NCBI GenBank assembly: GCA_029983755.1
Contig: JASBYX010000003.1
Span: 1-64,000, forward strand
Length of the DNA stretch: 64,000 nucleotides
Direction: 5' to 3'
From: Anaerovoracaceae bacterium
GTDB taxonomy: Bacteria > Bacillota > Clostridia > Peptostreptococcales > Anaerovoracaceae
The position numbers and the translations under genes were made by a program. The notes under the pieces are model-generated. The model was not told where the DNA came from. It did not search any database and saw nothing but the letters and a program-made list of their open reading frames with translations. Within the stretch, counting starts at the first letter, position 1. Each line of letters starts with the position of its first letter. Below are positions 1 through 9,840 of this stretch, in pieces.

Positions 1-31
1 AAATTATTGTGCAAATGTTTTCGTTAAACCA

Positions 32-59
32 TTGACAAAATTTACTAAAGTAGTAGAAT
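32..59 (+). promoter_or_regulatory. Promoter of the NhaC-type antiporter gene
   Basis: TTGACA at 32-37 and TAGAAT at 54-59 with a 16-base spacer form a vegetative promoter. It lies about 45 bases before the start codon and its AGGAGG ribosome site at 91-96. Confidence 0.6.
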
Positions 60-104
60 GAAGGTGCAGTTTTATTCAATTTTATTTTATAGGAGGTATA
101 AACA

Positions 105-1721
105 ATGAAACTCGCAGGAAAGAGGATTGTTTTGGGAGCTGCTTTCCTGTTGGCAATCGTTTTCATGAGCTATCTCATGGTATTCGCTGCTGACGGGAAG
201 GACTACAAACCGGCGATGTATTCCACTTTCTGGTCATTGGTTCCACCGATCGTTGCTATCGGTCTTGCTTTGATCACTAAGGAAGTATACAGCTCGCTGT
301 TCTTAGGTATCGTTATCGGAGGTTTGTTCTATTCAAACTTCAGCTTCGAGGGTACTGTTAACCACGTAATGCAAGATGGTATCGTTTCTGTACTGTCTGA
401 CTCATATAACGTTGGTATTCTGGTATTCCTAGTTGTTCTAGGTGTTATGGTTGCAATGATGAATGCAACAGGTGGTTCGGCCGCCTTTGGTAGATGGGCT
501 GAGAACAGGATTAAGACAAGGGTTGGAGCACAGCTTGCTACTGTTGCCCTTGGTGTACTGATCTTCGTAGACGACTACTTCAACTGCTTGACAGTAGGAA
601 GCGTTATGAGACCTATCACTGATAAGCACAAGGTTTCTCGTGCAAAGCTATCATATCTAATTGATGCTACAGCTGCCCCAGTTTGTATTATCGCACCTAT
701 TTCTTCATGGGCTGCTGCAGTTACAGGATTTGTATCTGGTGAAGACGGATTTTCCGTATTCCTAAATGCAATTCCTTACAACTACTACGCACTACTTACT
801 ATTTTCACAATGGTTCTCGTAACGGTTATGAAGTTTGACTTCGGCCCTATGAGAAAGCATGAGGACAATGCTATCAATGGAGATATTTATACTACTCCTG
901 ACAGACCATATGCTAACGTTCAGAACGAAGAGATTAAGGGCAATGGTTCTCTTATCGATCTAGTTCTTCCAGTTGTTGTACTTATCATCCTTTGTGCACT
1001 TGGAATGCTATATACAGGCGGATTCTTCTCAGGTGAGAACTTTGTAACTGCATTCTCCAAGTCAGACGCTTCTGTTGGTCTATCCTCAGGTAGCGTAATC
1101 GCTTTGATCCTTGCAGTTGCATTCTATTCACTCAGAAGAGTAATAAGCTTCACAGATTGCATGGCTTGTATTCCTGAAGGATTCAAGGCAATGGTTCCTC
1201 CAATTCTAATCCTGACATTTGCTTGGACTTTGAAAGCAATGACAGATAGCCTTGGAGCTGCTCCATATGTTGCTAACTTCGTAGAGAAGAGTGCAGGATC
1301 TTTCGTAAACTTCCTGCCTGGTATCATCTTTCTTATCGGTGTTGCTCTTGCATTTGCAACAGGAACATCTTGGGGAACATTCGGTATCCTAATTCCTATC
1401 GTTGTAGCTATCTTTGAGCACACTGACCACACAATGATGATTATATCTATTTCAGCTTGTATGGCTGGTGCTGTTTGCGGAGACCACTGCTCACCAATTT
1501 CTGATACAACAATCATGGCTTCAGCAGGTGCTCAGTGTAACCACATCAACCACGTTAATACCCAGCTGCCATATGCAATGACAGTTGCCGGCGTTTCTTT
1601 CGTAAGCTACATAATCGCAGGATTTGTAAAGACTATAGCTATCGCTCTTCCTGTTGCATTCGTACTTATGTTTGCTGCTCTTTTCCTACTGAGAATGATG
1701 TACGGAAAGGAAAAGGAATAA
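105..1721 (+). CDS. NhaC family Na+/H+ antiporter
   Basis: A 538-residue polytopic membrane protein with about 12 hydrophobic segments and the layout of the NhaC antiporter family, including the acidic-polar stretch VDDYFNCLTVGSVM near residue 152 and the GDHCSPISDTT motif near residue 460 that is typical of this family. It probably exchanges Na+ for protons, or a carboxylate/Na+ pair as in MleN, across the cytoplasmic membrane; the substrate cannot be settled from sequence. The start at 105 has a strong AGGAGG site nine bases upstream. The gene stands alone between its own promoter and a hairpin terminator. Confidence 0.85.
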   Translation: MKLAGKRIVLGAAFLLAIVFMSYLMVFAADGKDYKPAMYSTFWSLVPPIVAIGLALITKEVYSSLFLGIVIGGLFYSNFSFEGTVNHVMQDGIVSVLSDSYNVGILVFLVVLGVMVAMMNATGGSAAFGRWAENRIKTRVGAQLATVALGVLIFVDDYFNCLTVGSVMRPITDKHKVSRAKLSYLIDATAAPVCIIAPISSWAAAVTGFVSGEDGFSVFLNAIPYNYYALLTIFTMVLVTVMKFDFGPMRKHEDNAINGDIYTTPDRPYANVQNEEIKGNGSLIDLVLPVVVLIILCALGMLYTGGFFSGENFVTAFSKSDASVGLSSGSVIALILAVAFYSLRRVISFTDCMACIPEGFKAMVPPILILTFAWTLKAMTDSLGAAPYVANFVEKSAGSFVNFLPGIIFLIGVALAFATGTSWGTFGILIPIVVAIFEHTDHTMMIISISACMAGAVCGDHCSPISDTTIMASAGAQCNHINHVNTQLPYAMTVAGVSFVSYIIAGFVKTIAIALPVAFVLMFAALFLLRMMYGKEKE

Positions 1722-1798
1722 GCTCGTCAGAGTTAATTCAAAGAAATTATCCCGGGATATGATGTAGTCTAGGGCATTTAGAAATTAATAAGTTAAGT

Positions 1799-1848
1799 AA
1801 AAACCACCGAAGCGTCTTACAATTGATTTAGACGCAGTCGGTGGTTTT
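1799..1848 (+). terminator. Intrinsic terminator
   Basis: AACCACCGA-AGCGTC pairs with GACGC-AGTCGGTGGTT across a 14-base AT-rich loop with one bulge. A-runs and T-runs flank both arms, so it may stop both the antiporter transcript and the convergent minus-strand genes. Confidence 0.75.
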
Positions 1849-1907
1849 GATTTACAATTTGTATGGGAGATATTCCATATAAGGAGAATTACACGTGGTT
1901 CTGAATG

Positions 1908-3212
1908 CTACCATTCTGTTCTGTGCTCATCGATAATGTCAAAGGAGCTAGGGTCTACCAGATAAAAGCCGATGATTTCTGCATTATCAATGCTGAAGCT
2001 ACCTGTGGAGTTTTCAGGTTTTGTCATCTTCATGAGGACGAATTCGTCCATGGCTTTCCCACTAATTTTCTTCGTGCCGTTATGTCTGATTTCCCACATA
2101 ACATCAACTACGTGGCTTCCTTGAGATTCTTTATTACCTTTTAATTCAACAGATAATTCCCCGTGGGATGTAGCAGTAAGCTCGAATTCGTCCCCGGGAA
2201 CAAGCCTTTGTTCATATAAATATTTTCCGAGCCTTAGCATTTCATTCTGTAGTGTCAATCCGCCGGTAGGCTCATTCCCGTATGACTGAGCCGAATTTTG
2301 ACTTTCAGAATTCTCCATTGAAGGGGATGCGGATGAAGAGGTAGGCTTCTTTTGGTCTATCGGTGAATCTTTGCTATTTGCTTCCGGGTTCTTAGTTTTA
2401 TACCTACCTGTGGAAACCAGTTTTTTCTTTATGGAATCAGGGAGTTTCAAACCTGATACCTGATCCGAACGAATGCCCTTGGGCGGTTTTTCTTCCCTAG
2501 CTATTACAGGGTTTATGAGCTTATACCATTTGGTTTCTGTGTGATTTTTAGTGGTAACTTCTATGTTGTAATATATATCTCCGTTATAGGTAACAGGTCT
2601 ATTGACCCCCGGATCGAAAGCCAAATTTACAATAGTAGGAACACCAAATATGAAAAGGATGAAAAGTATCAGAATGAAAATACTACCCGAAAAAACCGTG
2701 ATACATTTGAAAGTGAAGTATTTTGTGAAATACGTCGGATTTCGTTTAAATAATTTGGTACAGAATGCAAAGTAGAGGGCAATGGCTATGAGGAAGTACA
2801 TCATAGTCGCTAGAAACAGGTGGCAATAAATGGAGAGCGTGTAGCCATGGGGCAAAGTCTTTGAGAGTATTACCGTAATAAGCAGGACATAGAGGGCAAG
2901 CATGGTTTGAGAAAGTCCCATTGCAGCGGCTATCTGATGAGCCGATTTTGAGTTACCTTCTGACGCATTTAAGCCCTTGCGTAGCAGGAGACCTATTCTG
3001 AAAAAAACAAGGGATAGGGCGAGAAAAATAGAAGAGCCCGATAGGTTCAGGATTGCTGCAAGGGGGATATAATTAGTGTAAATCCCCAGTACTATGTTTA
3101 TCACTGTGATAAGTATAATTGTAGTGAAGAATAAGGCAGTGCATTGGAGAAAGACCCTTTTTATCAACTGCAGCTTTGGGTTTTTTGTTGTATCAGAAAC
3201 TTTAGAGGTCAT
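1908..3212 (-). CDS. Membrane protein of unknown function with a soluble C-terminal domain
   Basis: I do not recognise this 434-residue protein. The first 200 residues carry about five to six hydrophobic helices. A Ser/Pro/Asn-rich linker (about 280-315) then leads to a C-terminal domain of about 120 residues with a beta-rich look (ELTATSHGELSVELKG), probably outside the cell. It overlaps the preceding minus-strand membrane gene by 11 bases, so the two are likely co-translated with the upstream K+/H+ antiporter gene. A role in ion or envelope homeostasis is only inferred from this linkage. Confidence 0.6.
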   Translation of the reverse strand: MTSKVSDTTKNPKLQLIKRVFLQCTALFFTTIILITVINIVLGIYTNYIPLAAILNLSGSSIFLALSLVFFRIGLLLRKGLNASEGNSKSAHQIAAAMGLSQTMLALYVLLITVILSKTLPHGYTLSIYCHLFLATMMYFLIAIALYFAFCTKLFKRNPTYFTKYFTFKCITVFSGSIFILILFILFIFGVPTIVNLAFDPGVNRPVTYNGDIYYNIEVTTKNHTETKWYKLINPVIAREEKPPKGIRSDQVSGLKLPDSIKKKLVSTGRYKTKNPEANSKDSPIDQKKPTSSSASPSMENSESQNSAQSYGNEPTGGLTLQNEMLRLGKYLYEQRLVPGDEFELTATSHGELSVELKGNKESQGSHVVDVMWEIRHNGTKKISGKAMDEFVLMKMTKPENSTGSFSIDNAEIIGFYLVDPSSFDIIDEHRTEW

Positions 3213-4002
3213 AAACTTCCTCCTTAACTATAAGCCAATTTGATCTAAAGTATCTATCGGTTGTGTAATCATTAGGCGATGCTCCCTTAAAGTAATAACG
3301 GTAATTCCCGTCTTTCCCAATAAACTCGTCAGATTTGTCCCCAAAGTTTGATCCGGTACTCAAAACCGATAAGAGCATGAGGATACCGGCGAAAGCTATT
3401 GCTATGGAAATCACAATAGATGTTAGAACAACACTGATTTTAATGCCGCTTTTGACTCTTTCTTTTAACCCACTTAAGTCCTTTAGAATCCCTTTGAAAA
3501 AACTAATTACACTGACAAAGGCTGAGATGCTCCCTAGGGGTATCAACACCGTAAGAATCATTGTGTTCCACCACGCAAAGGAGTCTTTTAGATAGAACCC
3601 TGAAAGGAGGCTTTTTGAAATCGTTATATAAAAAATAGCGTAGGCATATATTAAAAAATTTAAAAATATGATTACCGGGCGGATTAAAGAGGAAGCATTT
3701 GTTGCCCCACCTGAGGTGAATGAATCTGAACTTTCCTGCATATTCACAGGAGTGATTGTAGCAATAGGCCTTGGGGTAATTCCGTGAAAATAGTCTTCCG
3801 TAGCTAACCTTGCACCCAGATAAAAGATAATGAAGGGAATCACAACAAAACACCACATTCCCCGATTAAAGTAGGGGGCGGTGAAAAACCATTCCAGCGT
3901 GATACATGATGAAAAAACACCTAAACACAGAGCTATCAAGTTGAGCAATTTGAGTATACGTACCTGTCTAGTCATAACATTCAACCTAATGATGGGCCAC
4001 AT
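3202..4002 (-). CDS. Small polytopic membrane protein, unknown function
   Basis: A 266-residue protein with about five hydrophobic helices (near residues 20-40, 45-65, 105-130, 145-170 and 190-215) and a short polar tail. No family was recognised. The reading frame overlaps the end of the K+/H+ antiporter gene by 17 bases and the start of the next unknown membrane gene by 11 bases. The three therefore read as one minus-strand operon with translational coupling. Its helix layout partly resembles the N-terminal half of the next protein, so the two may be distant paralogues or partners. Confidence 0.6.
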   Translation of the reverse strand: MWPIIRLNVMTRQVRILKLLNLIALCLGVFSSCITLEWFFTAPYFNRGMWCFVVIPFIIFYLGARLATEDYFHGITPRPIATITPVNMQESSDSFTSGGATNASSLIRPVIIFLNFLIYAYAIFYITISKSLLSGFYLKDSFAWWNTMILTVLIPLGSISAFVSVISFFKGILKDLSGLKERVKSGIKISVVLTSIVISIAIAFAGILMLLSVLSTGSNFGDKSDEFIGKDGNYRYYFKGASPNDYTTDRYFRSNWLIVKEEVYDL

Positions 4003-5581
4003 CTCTGCTCTTTAGCATTATGACCGTATCCCCTTCCTTGATGCTAGCCTCCCCGCTTGGAATCACTATCTGCCCCTCCTTACTCTGAATCATGACGATA
4101 AGGGAATCCGACTCAAGATTCAGCTCGCTGAGCTTAGACCCCAGCCAAGGATGCCTAGGAGAAATTTTCAGCTCCACAAGATCTTGCCCAATAGGGTCAA
4201 AATACGACTCGCCACCTACAACGATAGTGTCACCGGCCAAGAGAACCGTATCACCACGGGGTATGATTGTTTTGTTCCCGCGGATAATCTTGGCAATGAT
4301 GAAATCAAACGCCAGATTCATATCCCGAATTCTCTTTCCCACAAGAATGCTGCTTTCCGGAATCGTAGAAGTGATGAAACCCACATCGGACTTGTCCTGA
4401 TAATAATTGAATGTCTTTAGAACCGTGTCGTTTTCGTCTACCATGTCAAGTTTTTTACAAAATAGTGGCAGCAGCCCTCCCTGAATCAGCTGGGATAGCA
4501 GACAAATTCCAAAGACTATGTGAAATATATCAGCAGTGATGGGCGCCCCGGAGTTTACAACAACGATTGCAAAGGCGATGGCTGCTGCTCCTCGAAGTCC
4601 CGCAAGGGAAAGGACGAAAATCTGGGCGAGGTTTGACCTAAATGGTCTCACCAGAAGAAAAACTGCCAGAGGTCGTGCCACAACGGTCAGGAAAATCGCT
4701 GCAATAACTGACATGGACATAGCTCCTTTTAAACCACCAAGATCTGAAAGTAACCCTAGAAGATAAAACATCCCAATCTGCATGAGGTTTGTGAAGCCGT
4801 CAAAGAAGAATACGATGTCCCTCTTGCCGATGAATTCCTGATTGCCCACGTATATTCCTAATATATATACAGTAAGGTAGCCGTTTCCTCCAAGGAGTGT
4901 GGAAATGGCAAATGCTAGGCAAACTACAGCAAGAATAAAGACTGTGAAAAGCCCATCCTGTGAAAAGCTGAAGAAATTTATTACCTGTTTAACTAGATAG
5001 CCCGCAAGGAAACCTATTGCTACACCGAATACGACCTGAGTGAGTATGAGAAGGGGGATGGACATGGAGCTTTTGGAAAGCATGGTTATGAATATAATAG
5101 TCATGGTGTAGGCTGTGGGGTCGTTTGAGCCTGATTCCAGCTCAAGAATTGGCGCCGTCTGGTGCTTAAGATTAAGGTTCTTCGACCTGAGAATAGATGA
5201 AACTGATGCGTAATCAGTGGATGCAACCACAGAAGCTAGCAACATACCCTCGATCCAGCTCAGGTGGAAAACGTAATGAAAGAAAACACCACAAAATCCG
5301 GCCGTCAGAACTACCCCGAGACTAGCTAGAAGGGCACTTTCCTTGAAAGCCGGTCTTGCCATCTTCCAGTTGGTACCGAAACCACCATAAAACATTATAA
5401 TCATCAGTGCTACTGTGGCGAAGTGCTCCACGATTCTGTAATTATCAAACTGATATCCTGAAGCGGTTGTAATCATCCCCATTACTATGAAAAGCAGCAG
5501 AGAGGGCAGACCTATTTTGTCGGAAAACCTTACAGCTACAAGGGCCATGAGAAGAACCAAAGACACTAAGAGTAGAATCAT
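3986..5581 (-). CDS. CvrA/NhaP2-type K+/H+ antiporter with TrkA-C domains
   Basis: The first 380 residues form a 12-13 helix CPA1 sodium/proton exchanger domain, including the GSNDPTAYT motif near residue 150 expected for ion binding. The cytosolic tail carries a TrkA-C (RCK-C) domain around residues 395-465 and part of a second one near the C-terminus. Members of this family (NhaP2/CvrA) expel K+ or Na+ in exchange for protons and are gated by ligands bound to the RCK-C region. It is the first gene of a three-gene minus-strand operon with two unknown membrane proteins. Confidence 0.85.
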   Translation of the reverse strand: MILLLVSLVLLMALVAVRFSDKIGLPSLLLFIVMGMITTASGYQFDNYRIVEHFATVALMIIMFYGGFGTNWKMARPAFKESALLASLGVVLTAGFCGVFFHYVFHLSWIEGMLLASVVASTDYASVSSILRSKNLNLKHQTAPILELESGSNDPTAYTMTIIFITMLSKSSMSIPLLILTQVVFGVAIGFLAGYLVKQVINFFSFSQDGLFTVFILAVVCLAFAISTLLGGNGYLTVYILGIYVGNQEFIGKRDIVFFFDGFTNLMQIGMFYLLGLLSDLGGLKGAMSMSVIAAIFLTVVARPLAVFLLVRPFRSNLAQIFVLSLAGLRGAAAIAFAIVVVNSGAPITADIFHIVFGICLLSQLIQGGLLPLFCKKLDMVDENDTVLKTFNYYQDKSDVGFITSTIPESSILVGKRIRDMNLAFDFIIAKIIRGNKTIIPRGDTVLLAGDTIVVGGESYFDPIGQDLVELKISPRHPWLGSKLSELNLESDSLIVMIQSKEGQIVIPSGEASIKEGDTVIMLKSRDVAHH

Positions 5582-5711
5582 TTAACCTATGTCATCCTTT
5601 CCAAATCAAATGGGGAAATACTAAAAAATCCCCATATCCTTTCCAAATTTCACAATATATTTAAAGTATAAACCATATCAACGGGAGACTCAAGTGTGGT
5701 ATAATAGAGAC

Positions 5712-7040
5712 ATGAATACACTTACCAAGGACTTTACCAAGGGAGATATAGCAAGACCCCTGATCACATTTTCTCTCCCTCTGATTTTCGGAAACCTTTT
5801 GCAACAACTATACAACGTGGCAGACACCCTCATCGTGGGCAGAACCATAGGCAAGAGCGCTCTAGTTGCAGTGGGTTCATCCTTCACACTAATGATACTT
5901 TTGACCAGCATAATACTGGGTCTATGTATGGGAACATCTGTGGTGTTCTCAAATTTTTATGGTGCGGGAAATTACAAGCTATTCAGGCATTCGATCTTCA
6001 ATTCATTCGCATTCATAATGGGGGTGTCCGTCATAGTGAACATAGTATCCTTCCTTCTGGTGGAGGTTTTCATCAAACTTCTGCAGATCCCTCCTGAGGC
6101 AGCCGGGGATACTAGGGACTATTTAAATGTCATCCTCATCGGCATGACCTTTGTGACGATTTACAACTTCGTGGTGGCGATTTTAAGGAGCCTTGGGAAC
6201 ACGATTGTTCCCCTTATATTTCTTGCCATATCCACGATTCTCAACATCATTCTTGATCTTCTATTCATTTTGAAATTCGGCATGGGTGTCAAAGGGGCAG
6301 CGTGGGCAACGGTTACAGCTCAGATGACATCCTGTGTGGGCATCACCGTATATTATTTTGTTGCAACAAAACAGTTCATTCCCAAGGGTGACGAGCTTCG
6401 TTTTGACAAGGAAATTCTAAAGTTGGTGTTCGAAAATTCTATTCTAACATCCATTCAACAGTCAGTGATGAATTTTGGTATCCTCATGGTTCAAGGGCTT
6501 GTGAACAGCTTTGGGGTCTATGTTGCTGCCGCATTTGCCGCTGTCACCAAGATTGACGGATTTTTCTACATGCCTTCTCAGGAGTTCGGCAACGCCTTCA
6601 GCATATTCGTTGCCCAAAACTACGGAGCAAGAGATGTGGGAAGAGTTAGGGCAAGTCTCAAGCAGGCTCTGATGATTTCAGGGGTTTTCTGCATGGTGGC
6701 ATCGGCTTTCGTCTGGATTTTTGCAGGTCATCTGATGAGATTCTTCGTAGATGGGGAACAAGAAATTATTAGAATCGGAGTCAGTTACTTGAGAATTGAG
6801 GGTGCCTTTTATATTGGTATTGGGTTCCTCTTCCTTCTGTACGGACTTTACAGGGGGATTCTCAAACCGCAGATGTCAATCGTACTGACGGTTTTGTCAC
6901 TGGGGCTTAGGGTTGCCCTTGCCTATATCATGAGCTCATTTATGGGAGTGGAAGGGATTTGGTATTCCATTCCGATAGGATGGGCAGTGGCAGATGCCGT
7001 GGGACTTTTGTATTTTGTGAAAATTAGAGACAAAATTTAA
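5712..7040 (+). CDS. MATE family multidrug/sodium efflux transporter
   Basis: A 442-residue, 12-helix protein with the two-fold MATE repeat; the opening residues PLITFSLPLIFGNLLQQLYN are characteristic. It should export cationic compounds in exchange for Na+ or H+. An in-frame GTG at 5694 exists, but it overlaps a TATAAT box at 5700-5705, so ATG at 5712 is preferred although only a weak ribosome site precedes it. The gene is monocistronic and diverges from the K+/H+ antiporter operon across 110 bases. Confidence 0.85.
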   Translation: MNTLTKDFTKGDIARPLITFSLPLIFGNLLQQLYNVADTLIVGRTIGKSALVAVGSSFTLMILLTSIILGLCMGTSVVFSNFYGAGNYKLFRHSIFNSFAFIMGVSVIVNIVSFLLVEVFIKLLQIPPEAAGDTRDYLNVILIGMTFVTIYNFVVAILRSLGNTIVPLIFLAISTILNIILDLLFILKFGMGVKGAAWATVTAQMTSCVGITVYYFVATKQFIPKGDELRFDKEILKLVFENSILTSIQQSVMNFGILMVQGLVNSFGVYVAAAFAAVTKIDGFFYMPSQEFGNAFSIFVAQNYGARDVGRVRASLKQALMISGVFCMVASAFVWIFAGHLMRFFVDGEQEIIRIGVSYLRIEGAFYIGIGFLFLLYGLYRGILKPQMSIVLTVLSLGLRVALAYIMSSFMGVEGIWYSIPIGWAVADAVGLLYFVKIRDKI

Positions 7041-7113
7041 TACGGAGATCTAATAGGGCTGGCTCATAATTTCAAAATCCTGATATCCGAGTTTTTAAAT
7101 AAATCTAGCCTTC

Positions 7114-7129
7114 TGAACTCGTGAGTTCA
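7114..7129. promoter_or_regulatory. 16-base palindrome upstream of pyruvate oxidase
   Basis: TGAACTC-GT-GAGTTCA is an inverted repeat with seven-base arms. It lies about 50 bases upstream of a TATAAT box at 7179-7184. No T-run follows, so it is more likely an operator than a terminator. A second, shorter repeat, TTCAAT-N4-ATTGAA (7126-7141), overlaps it. The regulator is unknown. Confidence 0.4.
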
Positions 7130-7289
7130 ATACGAATTGAATTTTTAAATGTCTATAAATCCGGGTATATATTATCTATATAATAGTTATATATACAGTC
7201 CAAGTTAATACAGGTTTTCCGTCCTTGGGTACAAGGTGAATGGCTACAAGGATGAAGACCGATATCGGTGTCACAGGAGGATTTGCAAG

Positions 7290-9035
7290 ATGAAAATTAC
7301 AGCAGCACAAGGATTATTGAGAGAGCTTAGGGCATGGGGAATCGATCATGTCTATGGGATTCCGGGAAGCTCACTTAACGGTATGATGGACGCCCTCAGA
7401 AAGGAAGAAGATAAGGTAAAATATATTCAGGTCAGGCAGGAAGGGGCAGGAGCCATGGCTGCAACCGCTGAGACTAAGTACACAGGTAAGATAGCCGTTG
7501 CATTCGGTTCCGGTGGCCCAGGTGCAAGCAACCTGATCAACGGGCTTTACGATGCGAAGATGGACAATGTCCCTTTGCTTGCCCTCGTTGCACAGAGTGA
7601 GTCGGATAATCAGAACAGACACTCATTCCAGGAAACCGAGGTTTTGCCACTCTATGAGAATGTTGGCGTATATAACAGAAAAGTTATGGGGCCTCAGCAG
7701 CTCATCTACGTGATAAACGATGCGATAAGGCATGCATATGAGAGAAAAGGTCCTGCAATAGTAATACTTCACAATGACTTTATGACGGCTGAAATCGACT
7801 ATGAAGAAACTGTGGAGGAAAAATTCATCCCCGTTGAACCGAAGAGAGCAATTCCTAAGGAGAAGATCGACAAAGCCTTGGAAATGATCATGTCAGCAGA
7901 GCGACCTGTTTTGTACATGGGCAAGGGCGTGAGGGAATGCATGGAAAAGGCTGTGGAGTTTTCGGAGAAATTTGCACTACCTGCAATGACTACAGCTCCG
8001 TCTTCAGGATACTCATTTCCTAGAAATCACAAGAACTATATGGGGACATTTGGGCGATTGGGAACAAAACCCGGTTTTGATATTACTGAGGACATGGATC
8101 TTCTCATTTTCGTGGGGAGCAACTTCCCATTTGCAAGATTCTGGAGGAAGGATATACAGATTATTCAGGTGAACAACTCGTTTAAGGATATAGGTGCCCA
8201 GCTTCATTCCGACTTGAGCATTCACGGGGATTCTGCGGATTTCTTCCAGGCGCTTTTGGATAGCGGAAAGGGTAGAGAAGAGGATGACAGGCTTAGAGCT
8301 GCAAGAATAAATATGAAAAACTGGGATGCTTGGCTGGACGCCACCGCATCAGACGATTCCAAGGGATTGAATCCTGAATCCGTTATCCGAAAAATTGGTG
8401 AATTTTCAAAACCCGATGCACTCTATGGCTTGGGCGTGGGTAATAATACAATGTATTCAGTCAGGCAGCTGCCTCTTTACGGAGAACATAGGCACGTTAT
8501 GAGTGGCTGGTTTGCAACGCTAGGTTACGGATTACCTGCGGGAATCGGTCTAAAGCTTTCAAATCCTGACAAGCAGGTCTTCACCATTTCGGGGGACGGT
8601 GGATATGCAATGAATATGCAAGAGATTCTCACCCAGACAAGGTATGGGCTTCCAATTATAAATATCGTTTTCACAGATAAGTCCTTCGGTTTTATCGAAC
8701 ACTCTCAGAAAGAAGCTCTGGACGAGACTTATGGGATTAAGATTTCCGGTGCTGATTGGGCTAAGACTGCCGAGGGTATGGGGGCGATTGCTTTCACAGT
8801 AACCAATCTCAAGGAGCTTGACGATGCTTTTGAGGAAATTGGAAAACTTGAAGAGGACGGCAACAAAAGACCTGTCTTCGTTGAGGCGAAGGTGAGATAT
8901 AAGGACCCTATCGATACAGCAAGGATGATGCTCAATCCGGAGAAGTATTCGGAGGAGGAAATCGAAAACTTCAAGAAAGAGTACGAAATTTTTGATATGC
9001 CTCATCTAAGTGAAATCTTAAAAAACATGAAATAA
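7290..9035 (+). CDS. spxB: Pyruvate oxidase
   Basis: A 581-residue thiamine-diphosphate enzyme of the pyruvate oxidase/POX family. The N-terminal PYR domain holds the activating glutamate (E51 in VRQEGAGAM). A central FAD-binding region and a C-terminal PP domain follow, with the GDG...N cofactor motif beginning at about residue 435. The expected reaction is pyruvate + phosphate + O2 to acetyl phosphate + CO2 + H2O2; a quinone-linked or other variant cannot be excluded. ATG 7290 has AGGAGG at 7275-7280, better than an upstream in-frame ATG at 7236. The Dps gene follows, which fits peroxide output. Confidence 0.85.
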   Translation: MKITAAQGLLRELRAWGIDHVYGIPGSSLNGMMDALRKEEDKVKYIQVRQEGAGAMAATAETKYTGKIAVAFGSGGPGASNLINGLYDAKMDNVPLLALVAQSESDNQNRHSFQETEVLPLYENVGVYNRKVMGPQQLIYVINDAIRHAYERKGPAIVILHNDFMTAEIDYEETVEEKFIPVEPKRAIPKEKIDKALEMIMSAERPVLYMGKGVRECMEKAVEFSEKFALPAMTTAPSSGYSFPRNHKNYMGTFGRLGTKPGFDITEDMDLLIFVGSNFPFARFWRKDIQIIQVNNSFKDIGAQLHSDLSIHGDSADFFQALLDSGKGREEDDRLRAARINMKNWDAWLDATASDDSKGLNPESVIRKIGEFSKPDALYGLGVGNNTMYSVRQLPLYGEHRHVMSGWFATLGYGLPAGIGLKLSNPDKQVFTISGDGGYAMNMQEILTQTRYGLPIINIVFTDKSFGFIEHSQKEALDETYGIKISGADWAKTAEGMGAIAFTVTNLKELDDAFEEIGKLEEDGNKRPVFVEAKVRYKDPIDTARMMLNPEKYSEEEIENFKKEYEIFDMPHLSEILKNMK

Positions 9036-9113
9036 GGGGATCTTGAAAGACTTTGAAATTTAAGCTCAAACTTCATAAAACTTGTGGAATCTCAAAATAT
9101 ATAAAATAAATGT

Positions 9114-9142
9114 TTGCAATCCCTAACTTGTGGTAGTAAAAT
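9114..9142 (+). promoter_or_regulatory. Promoter of the Dps gene
   Basis: TTGCAA at 9114-9119 and TAAAAT at 9137-9142 with a 17-base spacer. No clear PerR box (TTATAAT-type) overlaps it. Confidence 0.5.
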
Positions 9143-9222
9143 ATAAGTAAGCCATAGTTAACTAAGTCGATTATGAAATCGATTTAACACTTATATTAAT
9201 AACAAGAGAAAGGAATGCAAAT

Positions 9223-9669
9223 ATGGAGAATATCAAAAAGTTACACAAAGATTTCAATAAGCATCTGTCAAATCTGGCAGTGGCTAATTTCAAGCTGCAC
9301 AATGTGCACTGGAATGTTGCCGGTCCAAATTTCATCGCAATCCACGAGTTCACAGAGAAACTTTACGATGAAGTATTCGAAAACTTCGATCAGGTGGCAG
9401 AACATCAGAAGATGTACGAGGCTTTGCCCTTTGTTAAAATGAGTGAATACCTTGAAAATGCAACAATCAAGGAGATTAATTCAAAGCCTTTCAACACTAA
9501 GGAAGCTCTGGATACTGTGAAGGAAATACTCGATGTCCTGAGAGAGGATGCTACCGAACTTAGAAATGAGTGCGATGAAGCCGGATGGTTTTCAGCAGTG
9601 GGTATGCTTGAAGGACATATAGAAAGCTATAATAAGCATATCTGGATGATCAGGCAGATGGGAGAATAG
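9223..9669 (+). CDS. dps: Dps-family ferritin-like DNA-protection protein
   Basis: A 148-residue four-helix protein. H29, H41, D56 and E60 have exactly the spacing of the Dps ferroxidase site (as in the Listeria protein H31, H43, D58, E62), and the HNVHWNVAGPNF signature is intact. Twelve such subunits form a shell that oxidises Fe(II) with H2O2 and stores the iron. There is no long basic N-terminal tail, so tight DNA binding is not predicted. It has its own promoter and follows the pyruvate oxidase gene, so it probably detoxifies peroxide made next door. Confidence 0.9.
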   Translation: MENIKKLHKDFNKHLSNLAVANFKLHNVHWNVAGPNFIAIHEFTEKLYDEVFENFDQVAEHQKMYEALPFVKMSEYLENATIKEINSKPFNTKEALDTVKEILDVLREDATELRNECDEAGWFSAVGMLEGHIESYNKHIWMIRQMGE

Positions 9670-9779
9670 GGAACCGCTTCTGAGTACAACCGGGCAATTC
9701 ACAAAAGAATAGATTTAAGAAAATCATAAGAAAACCACAAGAAAACAATAATAAAAATTAAATAACGATAAGGGATAAG

Positions 9780-9819
9780 AAACAGGATGCCAAGCTGGGG
9801 AGCAGGGCATCCTGTTTTT
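9780..9819 (+). terminator. Intrinsic terminator, likely bidirectional
   Basis: AAACAGGATGCC pairs with GGCATCCTGTTT around a short loop, followed by a T-run. It sits between the plus-strand dps and the minus-strand DUF1446 operon and can serve both. Confidence 0.8.
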
Positions 9820-9840
9820 AAACGTGTTCAATTAGTTGAC

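Noticed and set aside
1124..1516. Antisense reading frame of 130 codons in the NhaC gene
   Set aside because: It is the mirror of conserved membrane-helix codons; the plus-strand protein is clearly the real gene.
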